From contig NC_080582.1 of NCBI RefSeq assembly GCF_029962835.1, forward strand, positions 26,234,032 to 26,298,031: DNA of 64,000 nucleotides, written 5' to 3'. Numbering within the stretch: the stretch's first letter is position 1; each line of letters opens with the position of its first letter. This document shows positions 34,124 through 45,015 of this stretch, piece by piece. The notes beneath the pieces were generated by a model. The model was not told the DNA's origin. It saw only the letters and a program-made list of their open reading frames with translations, and did not search any database. A program made the position numbers and the translations under genes. The DNA is from Magnolia sinica (Eukaryota; Streptophyta; Magnoliopsida; Magnoliales; Magnoliaceae).

Positions 34124-34221
34124 AGATTGATGGAAGGGCCCTTGTTGCAGCACAAGTTGACGGAAAGAGTGGCAACGATGCCGGCCAAGATGAAGATCAA
34201 GGTCGTTATGAAGAAACCCAT
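34124..34221 (-). CDS. VHA-e: V-type H+-ATPase subunit e, exon 1 only
   Basis: Start ATG at 34221; 98 nt encode 32 residues plus two bases of the next codon, then a splice donor GTATGT at 34123-34118. The peptide starts MGFFITTLIFILAGIVATL and continues to LCCNKGPSIN. It is a hydrophobic N-terminal helix followed by the Cys-Cys-Asn-basic-Gly-Pro-Ser signature of plant VHA-e proteins, the roughly 70-residue membrane subunit of the V0 sector. The V-ATPase pumps protons into vacuole and trans-Golgi compartments. The 5' leader is CT-rich, as in expressed plant genes. The second-helix exons (the CCWMMW region of the family) were not found on the minus strand to the left. Either the first intron is very long and filled with transposons, or the gene is broken. 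Identity is recalled family knowledge, not a search. Confidence 0.85.
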
Positions 34222-34440
34222 GGGCGAAGATGCTCTATCTCAGGATCTAATTAGAGTTCACAGGAACTGAAGCCCCGGGATAAATCGAGACCGTCCGTCA
34301 CAGACGGACAAGGAGATGCATGTGGGGATTGATGTCGTGCGATTTGAGGGAGAAATAGAAACCCTAACAGAAAGGGAGAGACAGATATAGGGAGAGAGAT
34401 AGATATAGAGAGAGAGAGAGATAGAGTTAGGGGCTTAGGT
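34222..34440 (-). promoter_or_regulatory. 5' leader and proximal promoter of the subunit e gene
   Basis: On the minus strand this is a pyrimidine-rich leader: CT and CTATAT repeats (34376-34430), TTAGGGTTTC (a telo-box-like motif common in housekeeping promoters) at about 34361, then a leader running into CCATGGG at the start codon. The transcription start is not determinable by eye. Confidence 0.6.
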
Positions 34441-34479
34441 GTACATCGGGTGGGTTTTTTTGGCGCGAAACGAAAAGCC

Positions 34480-34732
34480 TAGGTGGGGTGAAGTTGCAAA
34501 ACAAAGATATATTTACATCCCAGGTCGGGTCGGTTCGGACCCTTTCCGTCCGAGTTTTTGGATCGGTTCTGTCCGGATACACCATCATTCGAACCCGACC
34601 CGAAAAACGATCGGATCTGGAAGGACAGACTCGATTAGGGCTGATTTATGCCGTCAGTTCTGTTCGGAACAGTACCGAGTTGGGTCGGATCGGGTCAGAT
34701 CCATCGGATTGGGTCCAACATGCCCACCTCTA
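34480..34732. mobile_element. hAT-type MITE fragment in the divergent promoter
   Basis: The right end in reverse reads TAGAGGTGGGCATGTTGG, matching the MITE at 20963. The interior has the family's GGGTCGGATCGG-type repeats. The left end (TAGGTGGGGTGA near 34480) matches only loosely. No target duplication was recognised. Confidence 0.6.
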
Positions 34733-34744
34733 TTGGCTACTCAC

Positions 34745-35218
34745 CTGCCACCCGCCAATGGCCAGTGGTCGGTGCTTGTGGGCCCACCATGATGTATGTA
34801 TTTCATCCATGCTGTTCAATCATTCTTCCATATCATTTTATGGCATAGGCAAAAATGAGGTTGATCAAAATCTCAAGTAAACCTCACAATGTTGATTGAA
34901 CGCCCACCATTAAAAACTTTTTGGGGCCACAAAAGTTTCGAATCAAGATGATATATATATATATATATATATATATATCATCCAAGCCCATATGACATAA
35001 TCAACCGGATGGATGTCAAATAACCATTACAGTGGCCCTAAGAGGTTTTTAATGGTGGAAATTCAATCGCTACTGTTTTCCCTGAGATTTAGATACACCT
35101 CATTTTTGTAGTGGAGCCCTAAAATTATATTTCAAAATGGATGAACGGCGTGGATAAAACACACAAATCATGGTAGGGTCCACATATCACCGACCACTAG
35201 CCAACTGGCCGGTGGCAG
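34745..35218. mobile_element. Foldback MITE with CTGCCACC-GCCA tips
   Basis: Left end CTGCCACCCGCCAATGGCCA then GTGGTCGGTG; the right end in reverse reads CTGCCACCGGCCAGTTGGCT then AGTGGTCGGTG. The 474-bp body is the same core as in the GGATTGCGTACT-tipped MITE at 32929, so the tips differ while the body is shared. An (AT)n microsatellite lies at 34949-34978. Confidence 0.85.
34949..34978. repeat. (AT)n microsatellite
   Basis: About 15 AT dinucleotides inside the MITE at 34745. Confidence 0.95.
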
Positions 35219-35335
35219 CGTTACGGGCCAAACCGCGTCTATACGCATTGGTGTCTCAAAAATCTCAGCCAGGGTTTTTGGGTAAAAGAAACCGCCTGCG
35301 CGCCCTCACTTCCACTCTCCCTCCTCCCGCTCTCT

Positions 35336-35372
<37 letters not shown>

Positions 35373-35426
35373 CCACTCTCCGGAGGGTTTCTTCCCCAAA
35401 TCCGACGATCCATCTTTACGGCGAGC
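35219..35426 (+). promoter_or_regulatory. 5' leader of a plus-strand gene
   Basis: GGGCCAAACCGC and CAGGGTTTTTGGG precede a CT-rich leader with a (CT)n tract at about 35339-35369, then TCTCCGGAGGG. This is typical plant promoter and leader composition. It faces away from the subunit e leader; the interval between them is mostly two MITEs. Confidence 0.55.
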
Positions 35427-35854
35427 ATGAATCTTTCCGGTGAGCATTCCCTAACTCAACTCCTCTCCGTTGTTGGTCTCTCTCTCTCAAACATTGAATG
35501 TCCAAACTCTATTCTGAAGATTTTCATTCGAAGTTTTGATTTCTGCTATTAATCTTTTGGATAATTTATTTTTGAAAATTTGTGTTTTCAGATTGAGTTT
35601 GAGTTCTTGATTTTCTGGTATCTCCTCTTACGCAATCAGATTTTTATTTTTTTAAAAAATTGGTTAGTGTTTCGTTTGGATTTGTTTTTGTTTTTTGTTT
35701 TTTCGTTTTGTTGTTTTTTGATATTTCCTCATCTGTAGATCTAGATATGATATTTTTTTCATATATTTTGGATTTTTTTTTTTTTTTTTCTGTTTGGGAT
35801 TGGTTTATAGGTGGATGCCCTAAATCTCTCAGTGAAAAGAACATACAGAAGTAG
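35427..35854 (+). CDS. Possible first exons of an unidentified gene (35427-35439 and 35811-35854)
   Basis: ATG at 35427 in a fair context is followed after 13 nt by a good donor (G|GTGAGC at 35440). A T-rich stretch then leads to an acceptor TTTATAG at 35804-35810. Splicing would join in frame to GTGGATGCCC and read GGCPKSLSEKNIQK before TAG at 35852-35854. A further donor (AA|GTAGTT, cut after 35849) would avoid that stop. I do not recognise the peptide. Downstream lie a duplicated MITE and the 19-kb Tat insertion, so later exons would be far away or lost. The leader quality is the main support. It could be a gene fragment. Confidence 0.35.
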
Positions 35855-35909
35855 TTGTATTATGAATAGAAATAGTCATATGGCATCACTGATATGTGTT
35901 ATGGCATAT

Positions 35910-36623
35910 GGGGCCAACTTAGCTGCTCATATATCTCCCATTTTGAAATCCCATTGTTGGTGCCTCTTACACATCATGTTATCTGAGTTATATGTACTGT
36001 TGGAGAAGTTGACAATCCTTTTGGTTCTTAGAATATTGAATGGTTCATAGGGCCCATAGGATGTTTGTTTGTCACCCATCCTAAGGTCACATAATCCTAT
36101 GTTTGTCATCCATCCTGAGGTCACATAGACATGGATGAAGGGAAAACTCAAATATCAGCTTGATTCCAAACCTCTTTGGTCACATGAAGTTTTCAACAAC
36201 AAGCGCTCAATTCACACCATTTCCTTGGTGTGGTCCACTTGAGCTTTGGATATGCTTCAATTTTGGGGCCAACTTAGCTGCTCACATATCTCCCATTTTG
36301 AAATCCCATTGTTGGTGCCTCTTACACATCATGTTATCTGAGTTATATGTACTGTTGGTGAAGTTGAAAATCCTTTTGGTTCTTAGAATATTGAATGGTT
36401 CATAGGGCCCATAGGATGTTTGTTTGTCACCCATCCTAAGGTCACATAATCCTATGTTTGTCATCCATCCTGAGGTCACATAGACATGGATGAAGGGAAA
36501 ACACGAATATCAGCTTGATTCAAAGCTTCTTTGGTCACATGAAGTTTTCAACAACAAGCGCTCAATTCACACCATTTCCTTGGTGTGGTCCACTTGAGCT
36601 TTGGATATGCTTCAATTTTGGGG
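35910..36623. repeat. Tandem duplication, 2 x 355 bp, of MITE core sequence
   Basis: GGGGCCAACTTAGCTGCTCA starts both copies (35910 and 36265). They stay aligned through GGTCACATAGACATGGATGA and TTGGTGTGGTCCACTTGAGC with only a few differences. The sequence is foldback-MITE body. Two 80-codon plus-strand frames repeat with the unit and are not genes. Confidence 0.92.
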
Positions 36624-36737
36624 TTGTACTTTAAAATGAGCTGCTAAAACCTATGTAGGGCATGGATAAGACAAATACATCACTATGGGCCCCACAGAGT
36701 TTACTCAATACGCCATATGCTATAACAGACTTGAGTA
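36624..36737. mobile_element. Right arm of a foldback MITE, interrupted by the Tat element
   Basis: Continues the MITE through GGGCCCCACAGAGTTTACTC and AATACGCCATATGC to ACTTGAGTA. The expected next motif, GAGTTACTCAATATGCAA, is found at 55691, beyond the Tat insertion. Confidence 0.75.
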
Positions 36738-37604
36738 TGTGATACCCTATTTTTGACCGTTCCTAAAATAGGCAATGGGAAAAAGACACGTGTTATTGCA
36801 CAAGAAAGAAATAGCGTGTGAAAGATCTTCAAAGATATTTGGAGCCCTTTTTACGGAAATACAGCTGGCGCTGAGCCAACAATACACGTCATCTGATGAT
36901 GGGGCTCAATTGAGAAGTCTAAGAGTTAAAGTTGGTTCAAGAAGAAGAAGCATTCGAGCAATTAAAGGGGATGTCGAAGAGTCACCGTAACAACCAAGCA
37001 ACGAAACAAATCATCTAGATGATTCTTCTCTCCTAGGAAAGTCTATAAATAACAGAAGAAATCAACAAAGCAAGATGTCTCATACCAATCCAACAAATTC
37101 AGTCAAATTTATCTTACCTTACCTTACCTTATCATAATTAGTAATCTTAGCTCTATCTTAGGAGTAACGGTAATCTCTTAGATGTAATCGTTAGCTGTAA
37201 TCCAAGTATACGCTCATACGCTGGACTTTATCCAATCTTAATACAAGTAGTTCTTCATTTAGAAAGGGTTCTTGCATTTGTGCCTCAACCAATTGTAAGT
37301 ATTTCCTTCTTGTTTGCTGACAACCAGGTATCATAAAAGTCCTTTCGTACGAAAGGTAAAGTGGAACCCATCTTTGGAGGAAGAACCCCACCTTCTGAAT
37401 ATTGCCTAATCACTTTTCTAAACAATTTGCGTGTGGTTGAATAGGTGACTGATCTGCTCAGATATTGGTCATACACGATCACAGTCATCGTATCTGCTTA
37501 TATTGGCGCTTGGGGTCAAGTTGTTTGGTTGGAATCAAGCCGCATAGTCGGTTCTGGCACGCTCGCACCACAGGTTTCCAAACAAAATCGAGAAAGTGCC
37601 AAAT
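36738..37604 (+). repeat. 5' LTR of the Tat element
   Basis: Starts TGTGATACCC and runs to GAAAGTGCCAAAT; the last bases are uncertain by about 4 nt. It aligns with 48936-49739 plus 55657-55690. A CTTACC pentamer-like repeat lies at about 37115-37130. Confidence 0.85.
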
Positions 37605-37610
37605 TATTTT

Positions 37611-37628
37611 TGGCATGCCTGGTGGGAC
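37611..37628 (+). other. Primer binding site of the Tat element
   Basis: TGGCATGCCTGGTGGGAC lies just inside the 5' LTR where the tRNA primer site is expected. The matching tRNA was not identified. Confidence 0.6.
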
Positions 37629-37743
37629 TACAAACTACTTGGTTGATAGAAATATTTATTTTGCACCGGCCATACAAAAAAAGTCAAATAGTTTTTTAGG
37701 ATACACTCGGTTATTTATTTAATCTTTAGTGTGTTGCAAAACA

Positions 37744-39260
37744 TGAGTCGAAGAGGTGGTCACAGTACTTCTATCACTCATGAACCTCCACTAGTCAAGG
37801 AGGAATTGCAGGTACAACCATCACTTAATTTGTTGCCGAAATTGGCACCTAGTTCTTCAAACCCGGATAATGCATCGGTCTCGGATTGATCCTCTTGAGA
37901 CAAATGTCATTTGGGCTTCGTGAAAATGGCTATTATTGCTGAAAGAATGCCTACTATTCCGCAACAGACTATGCATTGGCTTGTTGTTCCTCAGCAAATT
38001 GTGCCTCAGCTTGTTATTACTTAGCAAATAGCGCCTCATCCTGTTGTTGAAGCAAGCTTTGTCGGGAATTTGGCACCAACACAACCAATACCTGTAGCAC
38101 CCATTTTACAAAGGAACACGCCTCCTACTACAATACAAGCGCAAACGGTTCCTCCTCCCATTGAAGTTAGTTGATTTGAGCGGGAGAACATGGATTTCAT
38201 TCCCGAAGTTAGGAATTAGGTACTTGTGGGGCCACCATTTCCTAGAAATCAGCCTTATATTGGGGAACAATACCATGTAGGTCCCGAGCCACCTCCAATG
38301 GTCGAACCTCGCCAGGTGGCCTGTGACAAAATTATTCTAATGGTCCAGGAAGTGGCTAGCCAAGTTCTCGGTCGAACTACCACTCCTGTTCATCACAAAC
38401 CCTATCTTGAATGGATTGACTGGCAATATCCTTTACCAAGGAATTGCTGACCTGATTTTACATTATTCACAGGTGATATTGGCTAATCGACCATAAAACA
38501 TGTAGGTCGATTTACCATGTAGTGTGGCGAACTTGCTAATAATGATAATTACAAGTTACAATTGTTCAGTCATTCATTAATTGCAGTGGTTTCACTTGGT
38601 ACTCTACTTTATTGCCAAATTCTATTCAAACATGGTAAGAAATGGAGGAGAAATTGCATGCCCAAATCTTCTACAGGGATAGGGAAATTTTTATGGCTGA
38701 TCTTGCTTGTTTTTGGCACTTACCTGAAGAATCGGTTGAAAACTATATTGCTCGGTTTAAAAGAGTAAAAAACTGTTGTAAAGTAGTCATGACCGAGGCC
38801 AAATTTGTATAACTAGTTCAGGATGGTTTTGAATTCAAACTCCATAAAAATTTCATTGGAATAGAGTTTGCCGACCTCTATGATTTGACTAGAAAGGTAT
38901 CCCAATATAAAGCTCTTCTTTAGGAGGGAACGAGGCAGAAAAACTCATCTGCCAGGACTTACTACTTTGATCCCAATTATGATGTGGTAGTGGCCGAACA
39001 ACCATTCATTTGTTCGCCGTTGGTTAAAACAGAAGCGATTGCGTCAACTACACATAAACCTCAAAGGACATATACCTTTGATATCACCCGGGTTGATGAA
39101 ATCTTCAACATAATGTTGGCCGGGAATTTGATTAAAATTCCTGTTAATCATAAAATACCTGTGGTCGAAGAGGTGAAAAAGATAGAGTATTGCAAGTGGC
39201 ATGGAAGTCAGTCGTATTCTACTAACAAATGTCTTGTTTTCAAGAACATTATCTAGGGGA
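37744..39260 (+). pseudogene. Tat gag, multiply broken
   Basis: Begins near ATGAGTCGAAGAGG (37744). Recognisable gag parts are YLEWIDWQYPLPRN (38400), FTLFTGDIG (38455), the CGELANNDNYKLQLFSHSL region (38525) and KWRRNCMPKSS (38640). A Gln/Pro-rich N-terminal zone (37800-38200) precedes them, and a zinc-finger-like EYCKWHGSQSYSTNKC lies near 39187. At least six stops or shifts interrupt it. Confidence 0.8.
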
Positions 39261-40439
39261 CAACATTGATAAGGGATTATTGAAATTTTCCAAGAAAGAA
39301 AAAGCTATGCTAATTAATACCGATCCTTTCCATACTAATATGGAAATTAACATTGCCACGGTCGATCCTTAGAATTTGATTCGACTGCAACAAAAATTTG
39401 ATCTTAGGTCAGGTAACGACCAGGATGTGGTACATCAACCCAAAAGAGGATCTAAGATGACATGGCGAACGGCTACGAACGTAGGCATACAGCCGAAAGA
39501 TGCATCACCATTCTACTAAGAGCCATACTTATGTGATCAATGAGTGAGGCCAATTCAGTTGACTAGGCAGTTGCCTTGGCCGAATACCCAAGTGAACGAT
39601 CGAGCTAAACCGTGGCTTAAGAAGAAGATGGAAGAAAAAGATTCATGTCAGAAGTTTGATCGCCCTCGACCAGCCCTAATGCTAGGACGAAGAATGGTTA
39701 AACCTCCTATTCAAGAAGGGATATGGAGAAGGGTTAGTCACTCCAAATTCCCAACCATAACAGAAGGGATGATGCGTACCCATAAACACTGATGACAAAG
39801 GCAGCATGCTGCCAGGTGGAGGGAATTGGTCGTCATAGACAAAACAACCCTACAAAATGACAATGTGATCATAACCGAAGCCGATGATTTCATGGCTAGA
39901 AGATGAACAAATAACAATGAATATGGTGGATGTAACCATGAAACTTGCTTCACACAATACAACAAAAAAGAGTCAATAGTTCGAAGGAGCTGGCATTGAC
40001 GGATCGGTCGAATATCTTAGCGATGAATGCTTTTCAGGAGACTTTGCTAATCGAAAAACTCATTGCAAAAACAAAATTGTTGGAATAAACATCACCCAAC
40101 CTCGAAGTTCTGATAAAAAGATACTTCGCATGGTCTGCTTTTGGTCGAAAGTAGTGAAGAAGGACTGAATTCGGAAACACCTGGGGGTTAATGTCCGAAT
40201 TTGGTTATTCAGTCTGGATCCCTTCCACCAGTTGTACTAAGATTGTAACATGGTACTCATCTTACCATTGAGTTTTCAGGCTAAAATATTTCAGTCAAGC
40301 AAGATGGAAGGAGATGTGGAATAACTTAGTCCTATAATTATACAACATGGATCCTTTGAGACCAAGGAGGAGACGATCCATGTGTCGACCATCTCTGTTG
40401 AGCCAGGCACATTTTCTGAAAGAGTAGTCATGGAGAGGC

Positions 40440-41020
40440 TTGCTTATTCTATGACTGAACGTTTGAAGCCTTATATAATTCTGTTCACTTGGAAGGATGC
40501 CTAGTCACCGTGGTCTTGGTCGACAATAATGCGGCTATAAAGATTCTCCCAGCCAGAATGATGGCCAAATTGGGAAAAACCCAGATGGTTTATCTTAAAA
40601 AAAAAAAAAAAAACCCTAGATGATTTAATTTTGACCAAAGTCATGGTTAACAATTTTACCGAAGGGGTAACTCAAACACAAGGAGTCCTACTTGTTGAAT
40701 TGATGGTAGGAACCAAGAAGGTGTTGGCAGCTTTCTTCATGGTCGACACTCATCAAATTATAATGCTTTGTTAGGAAGAGATTGTATACATTCTTTCTCA
40801 TGCATTCCATCATTGTTGCACCAATTCCTGATCTTTTGGAATCATGATAAGGTCGAGTTGGTATTAGTAGACAACAAGCCATTCTTAGCCATATCTAATA
40901 TGATCGAGGCATGTGTCTATGGAAATGAGATTGGACCGATATACTTTATTGGATGTGATAAGTATGGACGACCAACTGGTATAGATGCCAAAATTAATCC
41001 AGATAGCATATTGTAAGATA
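40440..41020 (+). pseudogene. Tat aspartic protease region
   Basis: VVLVDNNAAIKILPARMM near 40515 stands where the family has a D-N-G-A-x-x-N-I-L-P active site, so the Gly is Asn. It is followed by a broken stretch (A-run at 40598-40613) and LLGRDCIHSFSCIPSLLHQF (40768), the flap-to-C-terminal part. Unlikely to be active. Confidence 0.75.
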
Positions 41021-41399
41021 TTGCTACTATTCTATGATTGGATCACGATCTGCTGAAGGCTATAGTACCCTGTCGGGCAGTCTAGAAATGTACTATAAAA
41101 GAAGTTTTGTGATGAGTTCCTCATCAGTTACTGAGAGAATGGCTGGGTTCATGACTAGAATCAGGCAACTCAAAGAAAGCTTGAAGAAATATGATGGATG
41201 CTTTGTCAACATGGTCGACATTGCAATACCGGTCGATGAGGTACCCGAAGATGACATAAGAATCAAAGATTTGAAACAAGCTCTCGATAAACTAGACGAT
41301 TCTCAAGCTCAAGTATAGGATCCTCTGGCACAAGTAAACTTGGGAGTAAAATAGAATCCCAAGCCAACTTTCATTAGTGGTTTGTTAGAACCATAGGTC

Positions 41400-42190
41400 T
41401 AGGCTGAACTCACCGATTTACTCAGGGAGTTTGCTGATTGCTTCGCATGGGGTTATCATGAGATGCCAAGGTTAGACCGGAGTTTGGTCGAGCACATGTA
41501 ACTGATAAAAGAAGGGTATCGACTGCATAAACAGCCCGCCTAGGGGGGGATGACGACCGAAGTTACTCAGAAGATCAAGGAAGAGATCGAACACCTCTTA
41601 AAAGTTGAATTTTTTAGTCCAATCAAATATATTGAATGGATCTCCAATATGGTTTCAATCATTAACAAAAATGGTAAGCTTTGTGTTTGTATTGATTTCA
41701 TGAACTTAAACTGAGCCACACCTAAAGATGAATACCCAATGCCCATGCTCGATCAATTGATTGACTGAGCAGCTAGACACAAGCTGGTTTCCTTTATGGG
41801 ATGGTCATTCAGGGTATAACCAAATAACCATTGCACATGAGGATGTGATAAAGACAACCTTCAGATTTCCTGGACCTTTAAGGGCTTTTTATTGGGTAGT
41901 AATGCTATTTAAACTTAAGAATGCAAGAGCTACATACTAGAGAGCCATGAATACAATCTTCCATGATATGCTCAACCACTTAATGGAAGTATACATTGAT
42001 GATGTGGTGGTTAAGTTGGCCGATATGGCAGAACATATCGCTCACTTGCGTAAATTATTTGAGCGAATGAGGGTCCACAAATTGAAGATGAACCCCTTCA
42101 AATGTACATTTGGGGTTTCAGCTGGAAATTTCCTAGGATTTCTGGTACGTCAGCGAGGAATTGAAATAGACTAGAAGAAGACTCAGGCGA
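41400..42190 (+). pseudogene. Tat reverse transcriptase
   Basis: Reads through ADCFAWGYHEMPRLDRSLVE (41430), KIKEEIEHLLKVEFFSPIKY (41575) and GKLCVCIDFMNLN (41675). The 3' half is open at 41947-42174: the polymerase site VYIDDVVVK (about 41990), then LRKLFERMRVHKLKMNPFKC and FLGFLVRQRGIE. Upstream parts contain several stops and a frameshift near 41790. Confidence 0.88.
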
Positions 42191-42193
42191 TAA

Positions 42194-42676
42194 TTGATGC
42201 TCATTTTCTCTCCATTTGTAAAGCTGAAACAAGGAGATGATTTCAAATGGGAAGCAGAACATCAGTTGGCTTTCAATAAGATCAAGGACTACTTGATGAA
42301 GCCACCACTGTTAATGATGCCAGTCAAAGGTCGACCGCTCAAGCTATATGTCTTGGCTGCTGCAGAGTCGATCGGTGCCTTGCTAGCACAAGATGATGAC
42401 GATTGGAAGGAACGTGTTGTCTATTATCTCAGTCGAACATTGTTAGATACTGAAAGATTGTATTCTGTCTTAGAAAAGTTATATTTATCATTGTACTTTG
42501 TGACTACAAATTTACAACATTATTTGTTGCTCAAATTAGTTAATGTAATATCTATTACTGATTCAATCAAATATATGTTGAATCGGCCAATTCTGAATGG
42601 CCAAATTGACAAATGGTTTTTAACATTATCTGAGTTTGATTTCAAGCATGTACCTCAAAGGGCAGTAAAAGGGTAG
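42194..42676 (+). pseudogene. Tat RNase H (first, retroviral type)
   Basis: An open 160-codon segment: FKWEAEHQLAFNKIKDYL, then LKLYVLAAAESIGALLAQ, VVYYLSRTLLDTERLYSVLEK and WFLTLSEFDFKHVPQ. It would degrade the RNA strand after reverse transcription. Stops lie just up- and downstream. Confidence 0.85.
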
Positions 42677-42769
42677 GCCATAACAAACTTCTTGGCTGAT
42701 CATCCTTCTAACATTGAAAACTAGCTTCCTTTGGAACTGTTAAATTTGTGCATGGTACATCTGTAACCT

Positions 42770-43182
42770 TGAAAATTAATATTTGAAAGTTCAAAGACCG
42801 ACAAATCATCTGGCGCAGGAATCACTTGATTGCTCCATATGGAAAAAGGCAAGAGTATGCATTTCAATTAGAATTTGAATACACTAATAATTAGGCTGAA
42901 TACGAAGCTTTGATAATCGGTTTGGAAATGTTACTGGAATTGGGTGCGCGAAATATATCAATAATAGGCGATTCAAAATTGATAATAAACCAAGTAGCAT
43001 ATTTATTTAAATGTACTAGTATTGCGTTACTATTGTATTATGCCTTAGCAATTCAGCCGATGGATAGTTTCGACGAGGTTGAATTAAGGCATGTGACCGA
43101 AGAAAACAATGTGAAGCCAACGAAATGGCACAATTGGCAGCTAGACTTCAAATCGTCTAGGGAACGATCGAAAAAACGATAG
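42770..43182 (+). pseudogene. Tat second (archaeal-like) RNase H
   Basis: After a stop-broken start, AEYEALIIGLEMLLELGARN and IIGDSKLIINQV match the second RNase H domain carried by Tat-lineage elements between the first RNase H and integrase. The acidic residues of GDSKL and AEYEA are kept. Confidence 0.82.
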
Positions 43183-43424
43183 GTATTCAAAAGAAATCTC
43201 TACCTTCGGTCTTTTAGAGAACGACTCTAAAATCGCTTATGTCGAAACAGATGAAGATGACTGGAGGGTCCCAATTATAAACTATCTTAAATAATATTGA
43301 GTTAAGACCAGCCGAGATATTAGAAGATCGGCCATAAATTACGTTATGGTTGAGAACGAATTATATCGAAGAGGAGCTGATAGTTTATTATTATGGTGCC
43401 TAAGTTAAAAAGAAGCCATGTTAG

Positions 43425-43970
43425 CTATGGCGCGAAGTGCATGAAGGAATATGTGGAGCATGCCAAGTTGGAAACAAATGAGGCTTACATTTATGTGTTA
43501 TGGATATTTTTGGCCGAAGATGACAACTGATTGTATTCAATATGCTAAGGGATGTGAAGCGTGTCAAAAACATAGGCCGATACAGCACGTGCCTGCAACC
43601 GAATTGCATCTTATTGTAAAACCTTGACCTTTTTGAGGGTGGGCCGTTGACTTAATAGGCCAAATCTATCCACCTTCATAAAAAATGGAAAGTTCCATCA
43701 TTGTGGCCACTAATTATTTCACTAAATGGGTAGAAGCATGACTCATGAAGGGAATCGGCCACAATGAAATCATTGAATTCATCGAAACATACGTTATTCG
43801 CTAATTTGGAATCTTTGAATCAATTACTTTGTACAGAGGAGCAACTTTCTCGTGCAAAGAAGTAAGAGCCATGATCAAGCAATAAAAAATCAAACTGTTA
43901 CATTTAACACCTTATTATGTATAGGCAAACGGAAAAGGTGAGTAAATGCGCAGATATCCACAATTGTTGG
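43425..43970 (+). pseudogene. Tat integrase, N-terminal and core parts
   Basis: A His/Cys zinc-binding region (HEGICGACQVGNK, then YAKGCEACQKHRP at 43540-43575) precedes core pieces WAVDLIGQIYPPS (43640), IIVATNYFTKWVEA (43695) and TPYYV-ANGKGE (43905), with stops between. No C-terminal domain was recognised in 43971-44670. Confidence 0.8.
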
Positions 43971-45015
43971 GCTCATTGGACCACATTCGAAATGACTGGT
44001 GTTGGTCGACCGACCCAAAAAAGTTGAGGCTATGACAAGAAGTGAAGTGTCTGTAGTATGCTCGTGTAGACATAAACTGATACAATCATAGATATTTGCT
44101 TGTCTCTAGGTATCGTCATGTTGTTTCACTACTCGGTCGAACCACTTGGACCATCCTTTCATGGATCTTGCCCAGGATCTTGAAATCTTGAAAGTATTAC
44201 CCGAGTCTGGAAGAGAATCACATTGAAGTAAAAGCTTTTCACCTAAATAGCCAGGTAAGAATGGGTCTATGGACTAAATTTGTTTGGGAATTACTTCGGG
44301 ATGAAAGGCTAGGCCAAGCGTAATGAATGATCTATCATCCATAGGAGTCTAAAAAAGAATATCTTCAAATATCATCTCAGAAGGGAAAGCATCCAGTGCT
44401 CTCAGAAAATTCCCGTGATAGTAAGTTGGAGCAGAGTATGAAGAAGTAGCCATGGTGGTTTAAAGAAACCTTGATCGAGAAAGGGATTTTGGGAGAGAAG
44501 GGAAAAGGCGTAAGACGAATAACTTGATAAAAGATCACGATCAATTTTGAATACAAGCGTATATATCGGTTAGAATCGTGTGCTTTAATGAAAGGGAAAT
44601 AAATCAATAATGACTCCTTGTACAATTCGATTGTGTGCTACGTGTCACAATGACAATCGTGAGACATAGGTAAAAATTCAATCGCATATGTGGTCGCACA
44701 TTTTTTTTTTTATATAACATTTTTCAATTTTTTTTTTTTTTTAAAATCAGAAAAATAGGGATAAATTAAGAAAAAAATGAATAAATTATTTTATGCCATT
44801 GGCCCTTGAAATACATTTAATTTAAGTAAAATAAAACCAATTACATAATGCATTAAATATTAAGTCGTCGTTCATCAACAATTCTATATTCTACAATATA
44901 GTTAACATTTAACGAATATGAAATATCAACATTCAACATTCAACACTACATACATGATACATCAACAATCAACATCAACACACTTGGTAAACAAAACGAA
45001 GAAGTTATTTATTAT

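Noticed and set aside
35644-35854. Phe-rich and Lys-rich frames in a T-run
   Set aside because: Low-complexity translation of an intron-like T-rich stretch; only the last 44 bp are considered as a possible exon.
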